Assembly: GCA_946186895.1 (NCBI GenBank)
Contig: CAMHOW010000005.1
Coordinates: forward strand, 18,792 to 82,791
DNA length: 64,000 nt
From: an uncultured Fibrobacter sp.
Lineage (GTDB): Bacteria > Fibrobacterota > Fibrobacteria > Fibrobacterales > Fibrobacteraceae
Direction: 5' to 3'
A model generated the notes under the pieces. That model made no database searches and had not been told where the DNA came from. It was given only the letters and a program-made list of their open reading frames with translations. This document shows, piece after piece, positions 43,020 through 51,880 of the stretch; positions within the stretch are counted from its first letter, which is position 1; the number at the start of each line of letters is the position of its first letter. A program made the position numbers and the translations under genes.

Positions 43020-45159
43020 AATTGAGCCTTTCTTTCAGCCTTGTGTACCGTCGGGTGCTGCGGTTGTTGCGCACAGCCTGGTGGAACGCTCCGGGTGCGG
43101 AAAGTACCCACACGTGTCCTTTCGCGCGGGTGATGGCCGTATAAAGCAGGTTCCGCTGGAGCATCACGTAGTGGCTGGAGTCGAGAATCACGATGACGGC
43201 GGGGTATTCGCTGCCCTGGCTCTTGTGGATGGTGCAGGCGTAGGCCAACTGCAGGTCTTCTATTTCGTCGCCTTCGTAGTCCACCGTCTTGTCGTCAAAG
43301 AAGACCGTCATGGCGGACTTGTCCTTCTTGACGCTGAAGATAATTCCCACGTCGCCGTTGAAAACGTTCTTGTCGTAGTTGTTGGTGGTCTGCATCACCC
43401 GGTCGCCCGCACCCCATTCGGTGCCGCCTATCTTGAATTTCTGGGCGCTGCCGTTCATGAGCTTTTGCAGGAACTGGTTCAGCTCGAAAACGCCCAGCGG
43501 GCCCTTGCGCATGGGGGCGAGAATCTGCAGGTCGCTTTTCAGGTCGATGTCCAGCTTGGAGCGCACGCCTGTGGTGACCAGCTTCTGCAATATGCCTAGG
43601 GCCTCCTCGGGAGTCTCGTAGGGCATAAAGTGGAAGTTGGGCCCGTCGATAGGCGCAGGGGTGATTCCCCGGTTGATTTTTGCGGCTTTGTCGGCGATGT
43701 CGTTTCCGCTTGCTTGACGGAATATATGCTGTAGCCGCACGCTAGGAATTTTTTCGCATTGGAGCAGGTCGTTCAGCACGTTGCCCGGGCCAACGCTTGG
43801 CAGCTGGTCGGCGTCCCCTACCAATAGGATTCGCGCCCGAAGGCTCACGGCTTCTAGCAGTGACGAGGCAAGCCAGGTGTCCACCATGCTGAATTCATCT
43901 ACAATCAACAGGTCGCAGTTCAGCTGGTTGCCTACGTTGCGGTTGAACTTCTTGGATACGGGGTCCATTTCTAGCAGGCGGTGGATGGTCTTTGCCGGCG
44001 CTCCGCAGAGGCTTTCCATGCGCTTAGCGGCACGGCCCGTTGGGGCAGCCAGCAATACGGATTCCCCCATCTGGTTGGCAAGATGCAAAATACCCTTGAG
44101 AATCGTGGTCTTTCCCGTGCCGGGGCCGCCTGTGACGATGGAGAACTTGTGGGACAGCGCCATCTGGATGGCCTGCCTTTGCACCGGGTCGAAACTGAAC
44201 TTGTGTTCCCGCTCCCAGCTCACCAGGTACTGCTCGAAACCTTCGGTGGGGAGCGTGTTCCGCTGTAGCCGCAGCGCGATGTTCCGTGCCACGGAGTCTT
44301 CGGCCCGGAACATAGACGGGTAAAAGCAGTCGTCGCCTACGCGGGTAATGCGTCCGCTCTTGCACAGACCTTCGAACTGCTCCATGAGAATCTGAACCGC
44401 GTCGTCGTCGAAGCTGTCTATCCGCAGGTTCTTGAGGGTGCGGTCCAGCAGGGCGTCCTTGGGCAGGTACACGTGGCCTTCGTTGAAGGACGATTCCTGC
44501 AGGGAGTAGAGCAGTGCCGCCTGGAACCGCATGGGGCTGTCCTTCGGTAGGCCCAGCTTCATGGCGATTTCGTCGGCGCTTGCAAACCCGATACCCCACA
44601 CCTCTTCGCAGAGCAGGTAGGGGTTCTCCTTGATCTTTGGGATGGTGTCTTCGCCGTAGGTGCTCCACAGCCGCTTGGCGGTACTGCCCACGATGCCGTG
44701 GCTGTACAGGAACAGCATGGTTTCGCGGCTCAGGCGGGCCTCTTGCCAGCTGGCCAGGAACTCCGCCATTTTCTTGGGAGTGATACCCTTGATTTTTACC
44801 TCGGAGAGCCTTTCGGGGTGGTTGTCCAGCACCTCTGGCAGGGCGTCTCCAAAGGCCTCCACCAGGCGCTCGGCGGTCTTGGGCCCGATGCCCCGGAACA
44901 GCCCGCTGGCCAGGTAGTCCCGCAGGTTGCCGTCGCCTGTCTTCAGTATTTCGAAGCCCGTGGCCTTGAACTGCTCGCCGAACTTGGGGTGGCGGCCCCA
45001 TTCTCCCTCGAACCGCAGGTTCTCGCCGGGAGTGAGTGCAGGAAAATTCCCGGTGACTACCGCCACCTTGCCCGTGTCAGAAAGCACCACCTTCAGCACG
45101 GTGAAACCGTTGGCCGGGTTCTGGTAGGTGACGTTCTTGATGGATCCCTGGATCTGCAT
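43018..45159 (-). CDS. recD2: RecD2-type ATP-dependent DNA helicase
   Basis: A 713-residue superfamily 1B helicase. The N-terminal 200 residues hold an OB-like start (MQIQGSIKNVTYQNPANGFTV) and helix-hairpin-helix segments (GLFRGIGPKTAERLVEAFG, GIGFASADEIAMKLG) specific for RecD2. The motor has Walker A GGPGTGKTT (about residue 345), Walker B LLIVDEFSMVDTW, GDADQLPSVGPG (motif III) and ACTIHKSQGSEYP (motif V/VI region). RecD2 unwinds 5'-3' in DNA repair without RecBC. Length is usual (700-750). Monocistronic; the ATG faces the small basic-protein gene upstream. Confidence 0.93.
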   Translation of the reverse strand: MQIQGSIKNVTYQNPANGFTVLKVVLSDTGKVAVVTGNFPALTPGENLRFEGEWGRHPKFGEQFKATGFEILKTGDGNLRDYLASGLFRGIGPKTAERLVEAFGDALPEVLDNHPERLSEVKIKGITPKKMAEFLASWQEARLSRETMLFLYSHGIVGSTAKRLWSTYGEDTIPKIKENPYLLCEEVWGIGFASADEIAMKLGLPKDSPMRFQAALLYSLQESSFNEGHVYLPKDALLDRTLKNLRIDSFDDDAVQILMEQFEGLCKSGRITRVGDDCFYPSMFRAEDSVARNIALRLQRNTLPTEGFEQYLVSWEREHKFSFDPVQRQAIQMALSHKFSIVTGGPGTGKTTILKGILHLANQMGESVLLAAPTGRAAKRMESLCGAPAKTIHRLLEMDPVSKKFNRNVGNQLNCDLLIVDEFSMVDTWLASSLLEAVSLRARILLVGDADQLPSVGPGNVLNDLLQCEKIPSVRLQHIFRQASGNDIADKAAKINRGITPAPIDGPNFHFMPYETPEEALGILQKLVTTGVRSKLDIDLKSDLQILAPMRKGPLGVFELNQFLQKLMNGSAQKFKIGGTEWGAGDRVMQTTNNYDKNVFNGDVGIIFSVKKDKSAMTVFFDDKTVDYEGDEIEDLQLAYACTIHKSQGSEYPAVIVILDSSHYVMLQRNLLYTAITRAKGHVWVLSAPGAFHQAVRNNRSTRRYTRLKERLN

Positions 45160-45251
45160 TCGTTTTTTCGGCTCCGTGGCGGTGTCGGGTTACACGAAAA
45201 AACGGAGTGTGTTGGCACCCCGTTTTAGGAAATCACAAAAATGCTAACGGA

Positions 45252-45347
45252 TTAGCGAAGTTTCTTTTTGTGACGGTCACGACGACGGCGCTTTTTGCGC
45301 TTGTGAGTCGCAATCTTCCTGCGCTTTCTTTTCTTTCCGCAAGGCAT
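45252..45347 (-). CDS. 31-residue highly basic protein, AURKAIP1/COX24 (bS22-like) ribosomal-type
   Basis: A short frame, below usual ORF cut-offs, reads MPCGKKRKRRKIATHKRKK and continues with Arg/Lys/His residues to a final KKKLR. This matches the AURKAIP1/COX24-domain small proteins of Bacteroidota and relatives, related to mitoribosomal mS38 and mycobacterial bS22, which sit in the small ribosomal subunit. GGAGA lies seven bases before the ATG. It is between recD2 and the alcohol dehydrogenase leader, alone in its orientation except for recD2 downstream. Calling it ribosomal rests on remembered similarity of the MPxGKKRKRxKxATHKRKK start. Confidence 0.85.
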   Translation of the reverse strand: MPCGKKRKRRKIATHKRKKRRRRDRHKKKLR

Positions 45348-45543
45348 ATTGATTCTCCGTTAAGGGTTAAACATAAAAATTCGGTGCCAAAATAGAGAAA
45401 AAAATCGGGCTTTTGTCAAGGTTTGGTTCCTTTTGTACACGAAATTTGGCCAAAATCGCCAAAATTTTATTCCATATTTCAATATATTACTATTAGGCCA
45501 CCTCAAAAAAATGCTTTGATTAAGAAAATTTGAGCGAAACCGA
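45348..45543. other. gene-free spacer upstream of the structured leader
   Basis: AT-rich and without an open frame of note. It must hold divergent promoters for the small basic protein and the alcohol dehydrogenase. I see no convincing -35/-10 pair beyond AT-rich stretches such as CAATATATTACTATTAGG near 45480-45497. Confidence 0.5.
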
Positions 45544-45609
45544 GTGCAGGCAGGAACGAAAAGTGGTGAATACTGGAGGTCTTTACCACTTTGAGTGACG
45601 AAACTGCAC
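45544..45609 (+). ncRNA. candidate structured leader of the alcohol dehydrogenase gene
   Basis: Nested inverted repeats: outer GTGCAG (45544-45549) with CTGCAC (45604-45609), and inner AAAGTGGT (45560-45567) with ACCACTTT (45585-45592). The unpaired stretches contain purine-rich GGCAGGAACGAA and GAGTGACGAAA. It resembles no riboswitch I can name. It lies 64 bases before the dehydrogenase start. Confidence 0.4.
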
Positions 45610-45673
45610 GATGTGTTGTAGCCAAATTTTTGAAAATGATTTTTTTGAGGGGGCCGACAACAAAGAGGATAAT

Positions 45674-46849
45674 ATGGATAATTTCAACTTCTACAGCCCC
45701 ACGGAATTTGTATTCGGTCGCGACCGCGAATTGGAATGCGGCGAGCTTGTCAAGAAATACGGTGGCACCAAGGTGCTTATCCACTACGGTGGCGGTTCTG
45801 CCGTGCGCTCGGGCCTGATTGACCGGGTGAAGGCTTCTTTGGATGCGGCTGGCGTTGCCCACGTAGAACTGGGAGGCGTGAAGCCTAACCCGCGGGATAC
45901 CCTGGTTTACGAGGGAATCAAGATTGTCCGCGAAAACGGTATTGACTTTATCCTTGCGGTGGGCGGTGGCTCCACTATTGATAGCGCTAAGGGTATTGCT
46001 ATGGGCGTCCCCTACGACGGCGATTTCTGGGATTTTTACGAAGGCAAGGCCACTATTGCAAAGGCTCTCCCCATTGGTGTGGTGCAGACCATTGCGGCCG
46101 CAGGTTCCGAGGGCAGCGGTGATTCTGTGGTGACCAAGGAAGACGGCATGCTCAAGCGTGGTACCGGCAGCGACTTGATCCGCCCCAAGTTTGCAGTGCA
46201 GAATCCGGCACTGCTTTGCACGTTGCCGGCCTACCAGACGGCTTGCGGCATTACCGACATTATGGCCCACGTGTTTGAACGCTACTTCACCAATACGCAG
46301 GAAGTGGAAGTGACCGACCGCCTGTGCGAAGCGGTTCTGCTTACCATGGTGAAGGAAGGGCCCCGCGCCATTGCTGACCCCGCCAATTACCAGGTGCGGG
46401 CCAACATCATGTGGGCGGGGACGGTAGCCCACAACGGCGTTGTGGGCTGCGGGCGCAGTCAAGACTGGAACAGCCATGCCATCGAGCACGAACTTTCTGC
46501 ACTTTACGACTGCGCCCATGGCGCGGGCCTCGCGGTGATTATGCCCGCCTGGATGGAATATGTGGTGGACCATGACGTAATGCGTTTTGCCCAGATGGCT
46601 ACCCGCGTATTTGGCTGCCAGATGAACTTTGCGGACCCGAAGGCCACTGCCTTGGAAGGCATCAAGGCCTTCCGCCGGTTCCTCCATTCTATTGGCATGC
46701 CCATCAATTTCGCAGAGCTGGGTGCCAAGGAAGAGGACATCCCGAAACTGGTGGAAAAGCTGAACCCGGGTGAAGGCTGGGGCTTTGTGCCGCTGAAGGC
46801 TGCTGACGTTACTGCAATTTACAAGATTGCGGCACACGCCAGCCTGTAA
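45674..46849 (+). CDS. iron-containing alcohol dehydrogenase (butanol dehydrogenase/YqhD-like)
   Basis: The 391-residue enzyme is a group III metal alcohol dehydrogenase. The nucleotide-binding VGGGSTIDSAKGIA segment lies at about residues 95-110, and metal ligands appear in GITDIMAHVFER (Asp and His, about 195) and in HAIEHELSALYDCAHGAGLA (two His, about 265-280). FYSPTEFVFGRD at the N-terminus matches BdhA/YqhD proteins, which reduce aldehydes with NAD(P)H. It would act in fermentative redox balance or aldehyde detoxification. ATG 45674 follows GAGGA closely; the frame extends upstream to 45611 but into the leader. Confidence 0.92.
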   Translation: MDNFNFYSPTEFVFGRDRELECGELVKKYGGTKVLIHYGGGSAVRSGLIDRVKASLDAAGVAHVELGGVKPNPRDTLVYEGIKIVRENGIDFILAVGGGSTIDSAKGIAMGVPYDGDFWDFYEGKATIAKALPIGVVQTIAAAGSEGSGDSVVTKEDGMLKRGTGSDLIRPKFAVQNPALLCTLPAYQTACGITDIMAHVFERYFTNTQEVEVTDRLCEAVLLTMVKEGPRAIADPANYQVRANIMWAGTVAHNGVVGCGRSQDWNSHAIEHELSALYDCAHGAGLAVIMPAWMEYVVDHDVMRFAQMATRVFGCQMNFADPKATALEGIKAFRRFLHSIGMPINFAELGAKEEDIPKLVEKLNPGEGWGFVPLKAADVTAIYKIAAHASL

Positions 46850-46868
46850 TTGCTACGCAAAAAAAAGA

Positions 46869-46903
46869 AGCCCGGCCAAGATGATAGGTTGGGCTTTTTT
46901 TTT
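46869..46903. terminator. terminator between convergent dehydrogenase and PHP-protein genes
   Basis: AGCCCGGCC (46869-46877) pairs with GGTTGGGCT (46887-46895) using two G-T pairs, followed by nine T. A preceding A-run gives bidirectional ability. Confidence 0.92.
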
Positions 46904-48416
46904 AAGAAACGGCTGCTGCCGAAGTCATGGCGAAGCGGCCGCTGGCAGTTTCGCATTCGGCGCGCAGGTAAGCGATGCCTTCGGTGTGAACCGTAATGGT
47001 TTCGTTCTGGCTTGTGGCTACGAGACTTTCGGGGCAGAGTTCTTCTTTGGCTGCCCATTTATTGTTTGCTAGAATGCGACGCTTGTAGATGCGTATGTAG
47101 CGGAAACCGCCGCCTAAATCCTGGGTGCTTTTGGCATGGAACTTTACGGTGTCGCTATCGCGTTCCCACCAGAGGGCGGGTCCGTCGGTGATGTAGCAGT
47201 TGTCGCCCGCGAATGCACGTTTCAGGGCTTCGGGTGTAGCATCCCCTTTCACAACAGTGCGGACTTTCCCAAAAACATGGTGGCGGCTATTCCCTAGAGA
47301 AAAGAGGGGCAGCCGCACGTAGGTGGTGTCATTCAGGTCGCCGTGGGCGTCGTTCCCACCGATGGGTAGCAAGAAGTTTCCTTTGCCCAATTCTTCGATC
47401 CACCAGGCCTTTCCCAGTTGGAACCCTTCGTCGCGGATTCCGTTCCAGAACTGGATGCCACGAATGGGGTGCTTCTTGTCCAGGTGAAGATCTTTGGATT
47501 TCCAATAGCCCCTGCGGAAGATGAATTTTTCTAACGCGCCCATTTGCTGTAAGGGGTGGGCGGCAAAGCAGGGTGCCTCTGTCATTTCGAGGAGGCGTTC
47601 GATGGGGAGCGTGGGCCTGTTGTTAAGCCAGTAGCGCCCGCAATCGCCGAGGCCGGGCAGGTAGGCTTCTGGGCCCAGGGTGGTCATGTGTACGTTTTCG
47701 CCCTTGCTGTTGCCTGCAGAGATTTCTTCGCCGGCAATGAGAAGCGGTTCTGTGGGGAGGGCTTCAATTTCTTTTTTTAAATCTCGGAATCTTTCCGAGG
47801 CGTCGGGGGCTTCCTTGGTGTAGTCCTCTTGCTGGAAGGCAAAATCGTAGGCATGGTCCGTGAAGTTCACGAAGTCGAGCCCGATGGCCGCTGCGGCTTG
47901 CTGCATGACGGCGGGGCTTGCGCCATATTCCACGTGGTCTGCCGAATAGTAGGTGTGGCAATGCATTTCGCCAGCCCAAAAACCGGGTGCCTTGGGCAGG
48001 TCTTCTTTGAGAATTTGAATTCTCAGCGGCGCGGGTTTCAGGCCCGGGAAATTCCAACGCTTGAACGACTTTTCTTTTCCGCCACGTTCTGCGACGACCT
48101 TCGGCAAGATTTCGTAGAGGCCTGGCTCCAGGGCACCGATTCCGACAGGAAAAAAATGGAAGGGCTTGTCGGCCTTCAGGTCAAGATGCTCAAAGTGCCG
48201 AGTCTCGGCGGTAACGTCTCTGTCGATCCGCTGGATAGAAATTTCAAGGCTCTTGATGGTTATGCTAAATCGGTGGGCGTCCCGCACCACAATCCAGAGC
48301 TGGGGCATCTTGCCGGGCACGAATTGGAAGGGGGCGTCGGTCAGGATTTCGGGCCAGGGCCTGTACAGCAGGGACCAGGGCAGCTTAAATTTGAAGTGGG
48401 TTTCGGCGTAGTGCAT
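46902..48416 (-). CDS. PHP-domain metal-dependent phosphoesterase-like protein
   Basis: The 504-residue cytosolic protein has an N-terminal beta-rich region (about 1-140) and a PHP domain (about 150-400): GEMHCHTYYSADHVEYG, NFTDHAYD, LIAGEEISAGNSKGENVH, CFAAHPLQ and GGNDAHGDL supply the His/Asp/Glu metal ligands. PHP domains hydrolyse phosphoesters, but this longer type is of unknown substrate. The C-terminal 100 residues are beta-rich. It starts three bases after the stop of the 48420 gene, so it is the third gene of a bamD-OMP-PHP operon. The link to outer-membrane assembly is by position only. Confidence 0.82.
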   Translation of the reverse strand: MHYAETHFKFKLPWSLLYRPWPEILTDAPFQFVPGKMPQLWIVVRDAHRFSITIKSLEISIQRIDRDVTAETRHFEHLDLKADKPFHFFPVGIGALEPGLYEILPKVVAERGGKEKSFKRWNFPGLKPAPLRIQILKEDLPKAPGFWAGEMHCHTYYSADHVEYGASPAVMQQAAAAIGLDFVNFTDHAYDFAFQQEDYTKEAPDASERFRDLKKEIEALPTEPLLIAGEEISAGNSKGENVHMTTLGPEAYLPGLGDCGRYWLNNRPTLPIERLLEMTEAPCFAAHPLQQMGALEKFIFRRGYWKSKDLHLDKKHPIRGIQFWNGIRDEGFQLGKAWWIEELGKGNFLLPIGGNDAHGDLNDTTYVRLPLFSLGNSRHHVFGKVRTVVKGDATPEALKRAFAGDNCYITDGPALWWERDSDTVKFHAKSTQDLGGGFRYIRIYKRRILANNKWAAKEELCPESLVATSQNETITVHTEGIAYLRAECETASGRFAMTSAAAVS

Positions 48417-48419
48417 AGC

Positions 48420-49562
48420 CTACTCCGGCCGTGCTTCGGCACTTGGGCGAGCGGCCGCGTTGGGCCTTGCTTCGGCGTTGGGGCGGGTCTCTGCCTCGGG
48501 ACGGGCCGGTGCGGGAGCGGCGTTTTCTTTGCTTGTCGTGGCGGCTGTGCTATCCTTGCTTACAGCTGCACTGTCCTTTGCGACTGCTGTAACGGTATCC
48601 TTCGTGGCGACCGCGGCGGTATCCTTTGTGACGGATGCCGTGTCTTTCGTGACGACTGCAGCACTATCCTTTGCAACGGTGGTTGCAGCGCTATCCTTTG
48701 CGACGACAGCCACACTGTCCTTGCCTTTAGCCGAACTGCTCTTTTTAAGCGAATCGGTTACGGTGCTGTCTTCTACGACTTCAGGCTTGTTCCATACGCC
48801 AAGGCTTATACGAATCTGCAGCTGAATACCTCCGATGTTCCATTTGGCCTTTTCTTCGGGGCCGTCGGGCACGATGTCGGCATATTGCTTTTTGGATTTG
48901 ACGGAAATGGAACTGTAACCCAAGTCTCCGAACACGTACAGGCTTTTCCAGTTGAACAGCAGATACCCGATGCTGATTCCGAATCCGGCGCCGTAGTAGG
49001 GAGTTTCTGCAGAAAGGCTGCCCCAGCTGGTGTAGATTTCGGTATGGGGAAGCACCCAGTACCAACGTAGGGCCACGCTGAACAGGCTTTCGTTAGAAAG
49101 GGACATCAGGTTCAGGGGAATGGCGAACCGGTATTCCAGAAAAAGCGGGAAACCCTGGAGGGTATAGCTGTAGTTGTGGGAACGGCTGTTCTGGTCAGAA
49201 AGCACCACGGATTCGTTGTCGTAAATGTATCCGGCCCCAACACTCAAGAAGTTATCCTGCCGCAGTTGAAACTGCAGGCCTGCGTAGATAGGGAAGCAGA
49301 AGTTGACCTTCTGAAAATCCTGCTTGGCCACGTTGGCGGTATCCCGCTTGTCCAGGGCCTGGCTCAGGAATTCATGGTAGATAGTGTCGATGGCATCTTG
49401 GAAGTATTCCCGCTGGTCAAAACCGAGAAAAGAAATTCCCGGTTGCAAGAAGAGGGCGATTCTGGAATTGTCGTGGACATTCGTGTTGTCTTCGGTTTCC
49501 CCAAGGGCCACCGCCACGAACACGAGCCACAGGCATAGAATCTTTTTTGCAAGAGAAGTCAT
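48420..49562 (-). CDS. secreted outer-membrane-barrel-like protein with Lys/Asp/Thr-repeat tail
   Basis: The 380-residue protein has a signal peptide (LCLWLVFVAVALGE). Residues about 30-270 are beta-rich with aromatic-ended strands (FLSVGAGYIYDN, FPLFLEYRFAIPLN, LFSVALRWYWVLP, FGDLGYSSISV), typical of a small outer-membrane barrel. The C-terminal 110 residues are low complexity: about ten variants of VAKDSAAV/TKDTA, then EARPNAEARP-type repeats. The tail is imperfectly repeated at DNA level. No named family. It starts four bases after bamD and precedes the PHP gene, so it is probably cotranscribed with them. Confidence 0.75.
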   Translation of the reverse strand: MTSLAKKILCLWLVFVAVALGETEDNTNVHDNSRIALFLQPGISFLGFDQREYFQDAIDTIYHEFLSQALDKRDTANVAKQDFQKVNFCFPIYAGLQFQLRQDNFLSVGAGYIYDNESVVLSDQNSRSHNYSYTLQGFPLFLEYRFAIPLNLMSLSNESLFSVALRWYWVLPHTEIYTSWGSLSAETPYYGAGFGISIGYLLFNWKSLYVFGDLGYSSISVKSKKQYADIVPDGPEEKAKWNIGGIQLQIRISLGVWNKPEVVEDSTVTDSLKKSSSAKGKDSVAVVAKDSAATTVAKDSAAVVTKDTASVTKDTAAVATKDTVTAVAKDSAAVSKDSTAATTSKENAAPAPARPEAETRPNAEARPNAAARPSAEARPE

Positions 49563-49566
49563 GGGA

Positions 49567-50415
49567 CTAGTTTGTCATTTCCTTGTCTTCTTTGTCTTCT
49601 TTCTTCTTCTTGGAATCTTTCTTCATGCGCTTTTCAAAATCTTTTTCGGCGCTGGCAATATTCTTCTCGTTTTTCTTGACAATCTTTTCGATGTCGTCGT
49701 CGTTTGCAAACTCACCCCGCATCATGGTGAGGTAGTTGCGGGCAGGTTCAAACTGGTCCAGCTCTATGTAAGAATCCACGATAATCTTGAAGGCATCCTT
49801 GCGGCGCTTGCTCACCTTGTAGTTTTCCAGGAATTCCTTCAGGTAGATGACGGCGGCCTGGTACTTGTCCATACGATAGTAGAGCCGGGCGGTCTGGAAT
49901 TCCTTTTCGGCAAGGCGTTCCACCAGGAGGCCGTAGTAGTAGTTGATGGAGTCGCGCAAGGGGGAGTCGGGGTAGTTGGACAGGTAGCGCTCGAAATCCC
50001 TCATGGCGATGGTGGTGTTGGACTCGTCGCGGGCCACCTTGAATTCCATGTTGAACGACGAGATGGCCTTGCGGAACTCGGCGGTCTCGATGAAGGGGGA
50101 GCCGGGGAAGTTCAGGACGAAGGAACCGTACTCGCCGCGGGCCTCAATCCATTCTTCCAGGTTGAAATAGCTTTCGGCCAGCAGGAACTGGCTCTGTTCC
50201 ATGTAACCGGTACCGGCGCAGAGGCTGAGGATTTCTTCTAGCTTGTCCTGGGCCCTGCCGTACTTTTGTTTCTTGAACAGTTCAGCGGCGGCCTCGTACT
50301 TGTTCTTGCAGAATTCCGCATGGCTGATTTTCCCGCGGTCCGAGGAGCACGCGTTCAACAAGACGGCTAGGGCAAAAAGACAGAGTATTGGGGCTGACTT
50401 TTGAAAAAGCTTCAT
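49567..50415 (-). CDS. bamD: outer-membrane assembly lipoprotein BamD
   Basis: The 282-residue lipoprotein has a lipobox (AVLLNACSSD, Cys about residue 23) and tetratricopeptide-like helical repeats: EAAAELFKKQKYGRAQDKLEEIL, AESYFNLEEWIEARGEYGSF, DFERYLSNYPDSPL, ARLYYRMDKYQAAVIYLKEFL, and ARNYLTMM. This is the ComL/BamD pattern; BamD is an essential part of the BAM machine that inserts barrels into the outer membrane. The Lys/Glu-rich C-terminus (KKDSKKKKEDKEDKE) extends beyond the typical end. It heads an operon with an OMP and a PHP protein, and is divergent from lptF. Confidence 0.9.
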   Translation of the reverse strand: MKLFQKSAPILCLFALAVLLNACSSDRGKISHAEFCKNKYEAAAELFKKQKYGRAQDKLEEILSLCAGTGYMEQSQFLLAESYFNLEEWIEARGEYGSFVLNFPGSPFIETAEFRKAISSFNMEFKVARDESNTTIAMRDFERYLSNYPDSPLRDSINYYYGLLVERLAEKEFQTARLYYRMDKYQAAVIYLKEFLENYKVSKRRKDAFKIIVDSYIELDQFEPARNYLTMMRGEFANDDDIEKIVKKNEKNIASAEKDFEKRMKKDSKKKKEDKEDKEMTN

Positions 50416-50479
50416 TTTTTTTCTTTGGTTAATTCTAATTTTCAGCTATCAAATTAGAAAAAAGAAATTCACCGGAAAA

Positions 50480-51880
50480 ATGATTTTAGTCCGTTATGTC
50501 TTGAAAGAGCAGATAGGCCCCTTTTTGGCGGCTCTTTTTGGCATCACGTTTTTGTTTGTGGTTGATTTCCTGGTGAAGATCCTCGACAACGTGCTTTCCA
50601 AGGGGCTTCCGGCTTCTACGGTTCTCGAGATTTTTGTTCTGAATCTGGCCTGGATGCTTTCGCTGTCGATTCCCATGGCGGTACTTGTGGCCTGCCTTAT
50701 GTCCTTTGGCCGCCTTTCGGGAGACCAGGAGATTACGGCGGTAAAGGCGGCGGGAATGTCGCCACTTTCGCTGATGCGTCCGGTGATGCTTGTGGCGGCC
50801 CTTATATCGGTGCTCATGGTGCTGTTCAACAACTGGGTGTTGCCCGAGGCGAACCACCGTTCCGTGGAACTGATGAATGCGGTGTCCAGGAAAAAGCCCC
50901 ACGTGTTTATCGACGCCGGTCGCCTGATTACCCAGTTCCCCGACGTGCAGCTTTGGGTGAGCCGAATAGACCAGGTGACGGGGACCCTATACGGCATCCA
51001 GGTGTACGAAATGGAACGCAGGGGTGCTCCCCGTATCGTCTATGCAGACAGTGCCACCCTGGATTACGTGGACAATGGCGCCACCCTCATGTTCAAGCTT
51101 CGCAGTGGCGAGACCCACATGGTGGATCCCGATAATCCGGAGAACTATTTCCGCATAAGGTTCTATTCCCAGGATCTGGCCATGGAGAACGTGGACGACC
51201 GCCTGGAACGCCGTAGCCGTAGTTACCGTAGCGACCGCGAGATGCCCGTGGAGATGATGATGGACGTGGTGGAAGACGCCCGCCGCAGTTATGATTCTTT
51301 GGCAAACTATGCCAAGGATGTTCGACTCTCTTCGCTTTTGGCCACCTGCCGTATGCTTCGGAGCGATAGCATTGTTCCCGATAGTGCCCGCGGTGTCGTT
51401 GATGATGAGGAAAATCGACGCTCGAGAACGATTCCTAGGGTGCGCGCCCAGGAACAGGGTGTACTGCGCACTACGGAGCGCTTGCGGGGGCGTATGGAAG
51501 TAGAACAAAAACGTGTAGCCCAATATTTGGTAGAAATTCACAAAAAGTTCAGTACTTCGTTCGCCTGCTTCATCTTTGTGCTTATTGGCGCTCCTCTTGG
51601 AATCATGGCCCGCAAGGGCGGTATCGGCACGGGCATTCTCTACAGCCTTGCGTTCTTTGTCATCTACTGGATATGCCTTATCGGTGGCGAAAACCTGGCG
51701 GACCGTCTGATTATTTCACCGGAACTTGCCATGTGGGCTTCCAACATCATTATCGGCGCCTTCGGGGTGTTCATTACGGTGGCCATGGTTAGGGACCGCT
51801 TCTCTGGAGATTCCAAGTTCTTCAGAGCCGTGCGTGCCGTGGGCGGTTTCTTCAAAAAAATCACGAAGAGGTTCGGATGA
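50480..51880 (+). CDS. lptF: LPS export permease LptF (YjgP/YjgQ family), long form
   Basis: The 466-residue inner-membrane protein starts with LVRYVLKEQIGPFLAALFG and has three N-terminal and three C-terminal membrane segments around a periplasmic jelly-roll (about 125-240: VFIDAGRLITQFPDVQLWVSR, DSATLDYVDNGATLMFKL). It is about 100 residues longer than E. coli LptF; a charged insert (about 240-350, RSYRSDREMPVEMMMDVVEDA to RTTERLRGRME) precedes the last helices (SFACFIFVLIGAPLGIMARKGG). With LptG and LptB it lifts lipopolysaccharide out of the inner membrane. Its end overlaps the lptG start by four bases (ATGA). Confidence 0.88.
   Translation: MILVRYVLKEQIGPFLAALFGITFLFVVDFLVKILDNVLSKGLPASTVLEIFVLNLAWMLSLSIPMAVLVACLMSFGRLSGDQEITAVKAAGMSPLSLMRPVMLVAALISVLMVLFNNWVLPEANHRSVELMNAVSRKKPHVFIDAGRLITQFPDVQLWVSRIDQVTGTLYGIQVYEMERRGAPRIVYADSATLDYVDNGATLMFKLRSGETHMVDPDNPENYFRIRFYSQDLAMENVDDRLERRSRSYRSDREMPVEMMMDVVEDARRSYDSLANYAKDVRLSSLLATCRMLRSDSIVPDSARGVVDDEENRRSRTIPRVRAQEQGVLRTTERLRGRMEVEQKRVAQYLVEIHKKFSTSFACFIFVLIGAPLGIMARKGGIGTGILYSLAFFVIYWICLIGGENLADRLIISPELAMWASNIIIGAFGVFITVAMVRDRFSGDSKFFRAVRAVGGFFKKITKRFG

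Noticed and set aside
45503..46837. 444-residue minus-strand frame opposite the alcohol dehydrogenase
   Set aside because: Antisense shadow of a well-supported gene, and it runs into the structured leader.
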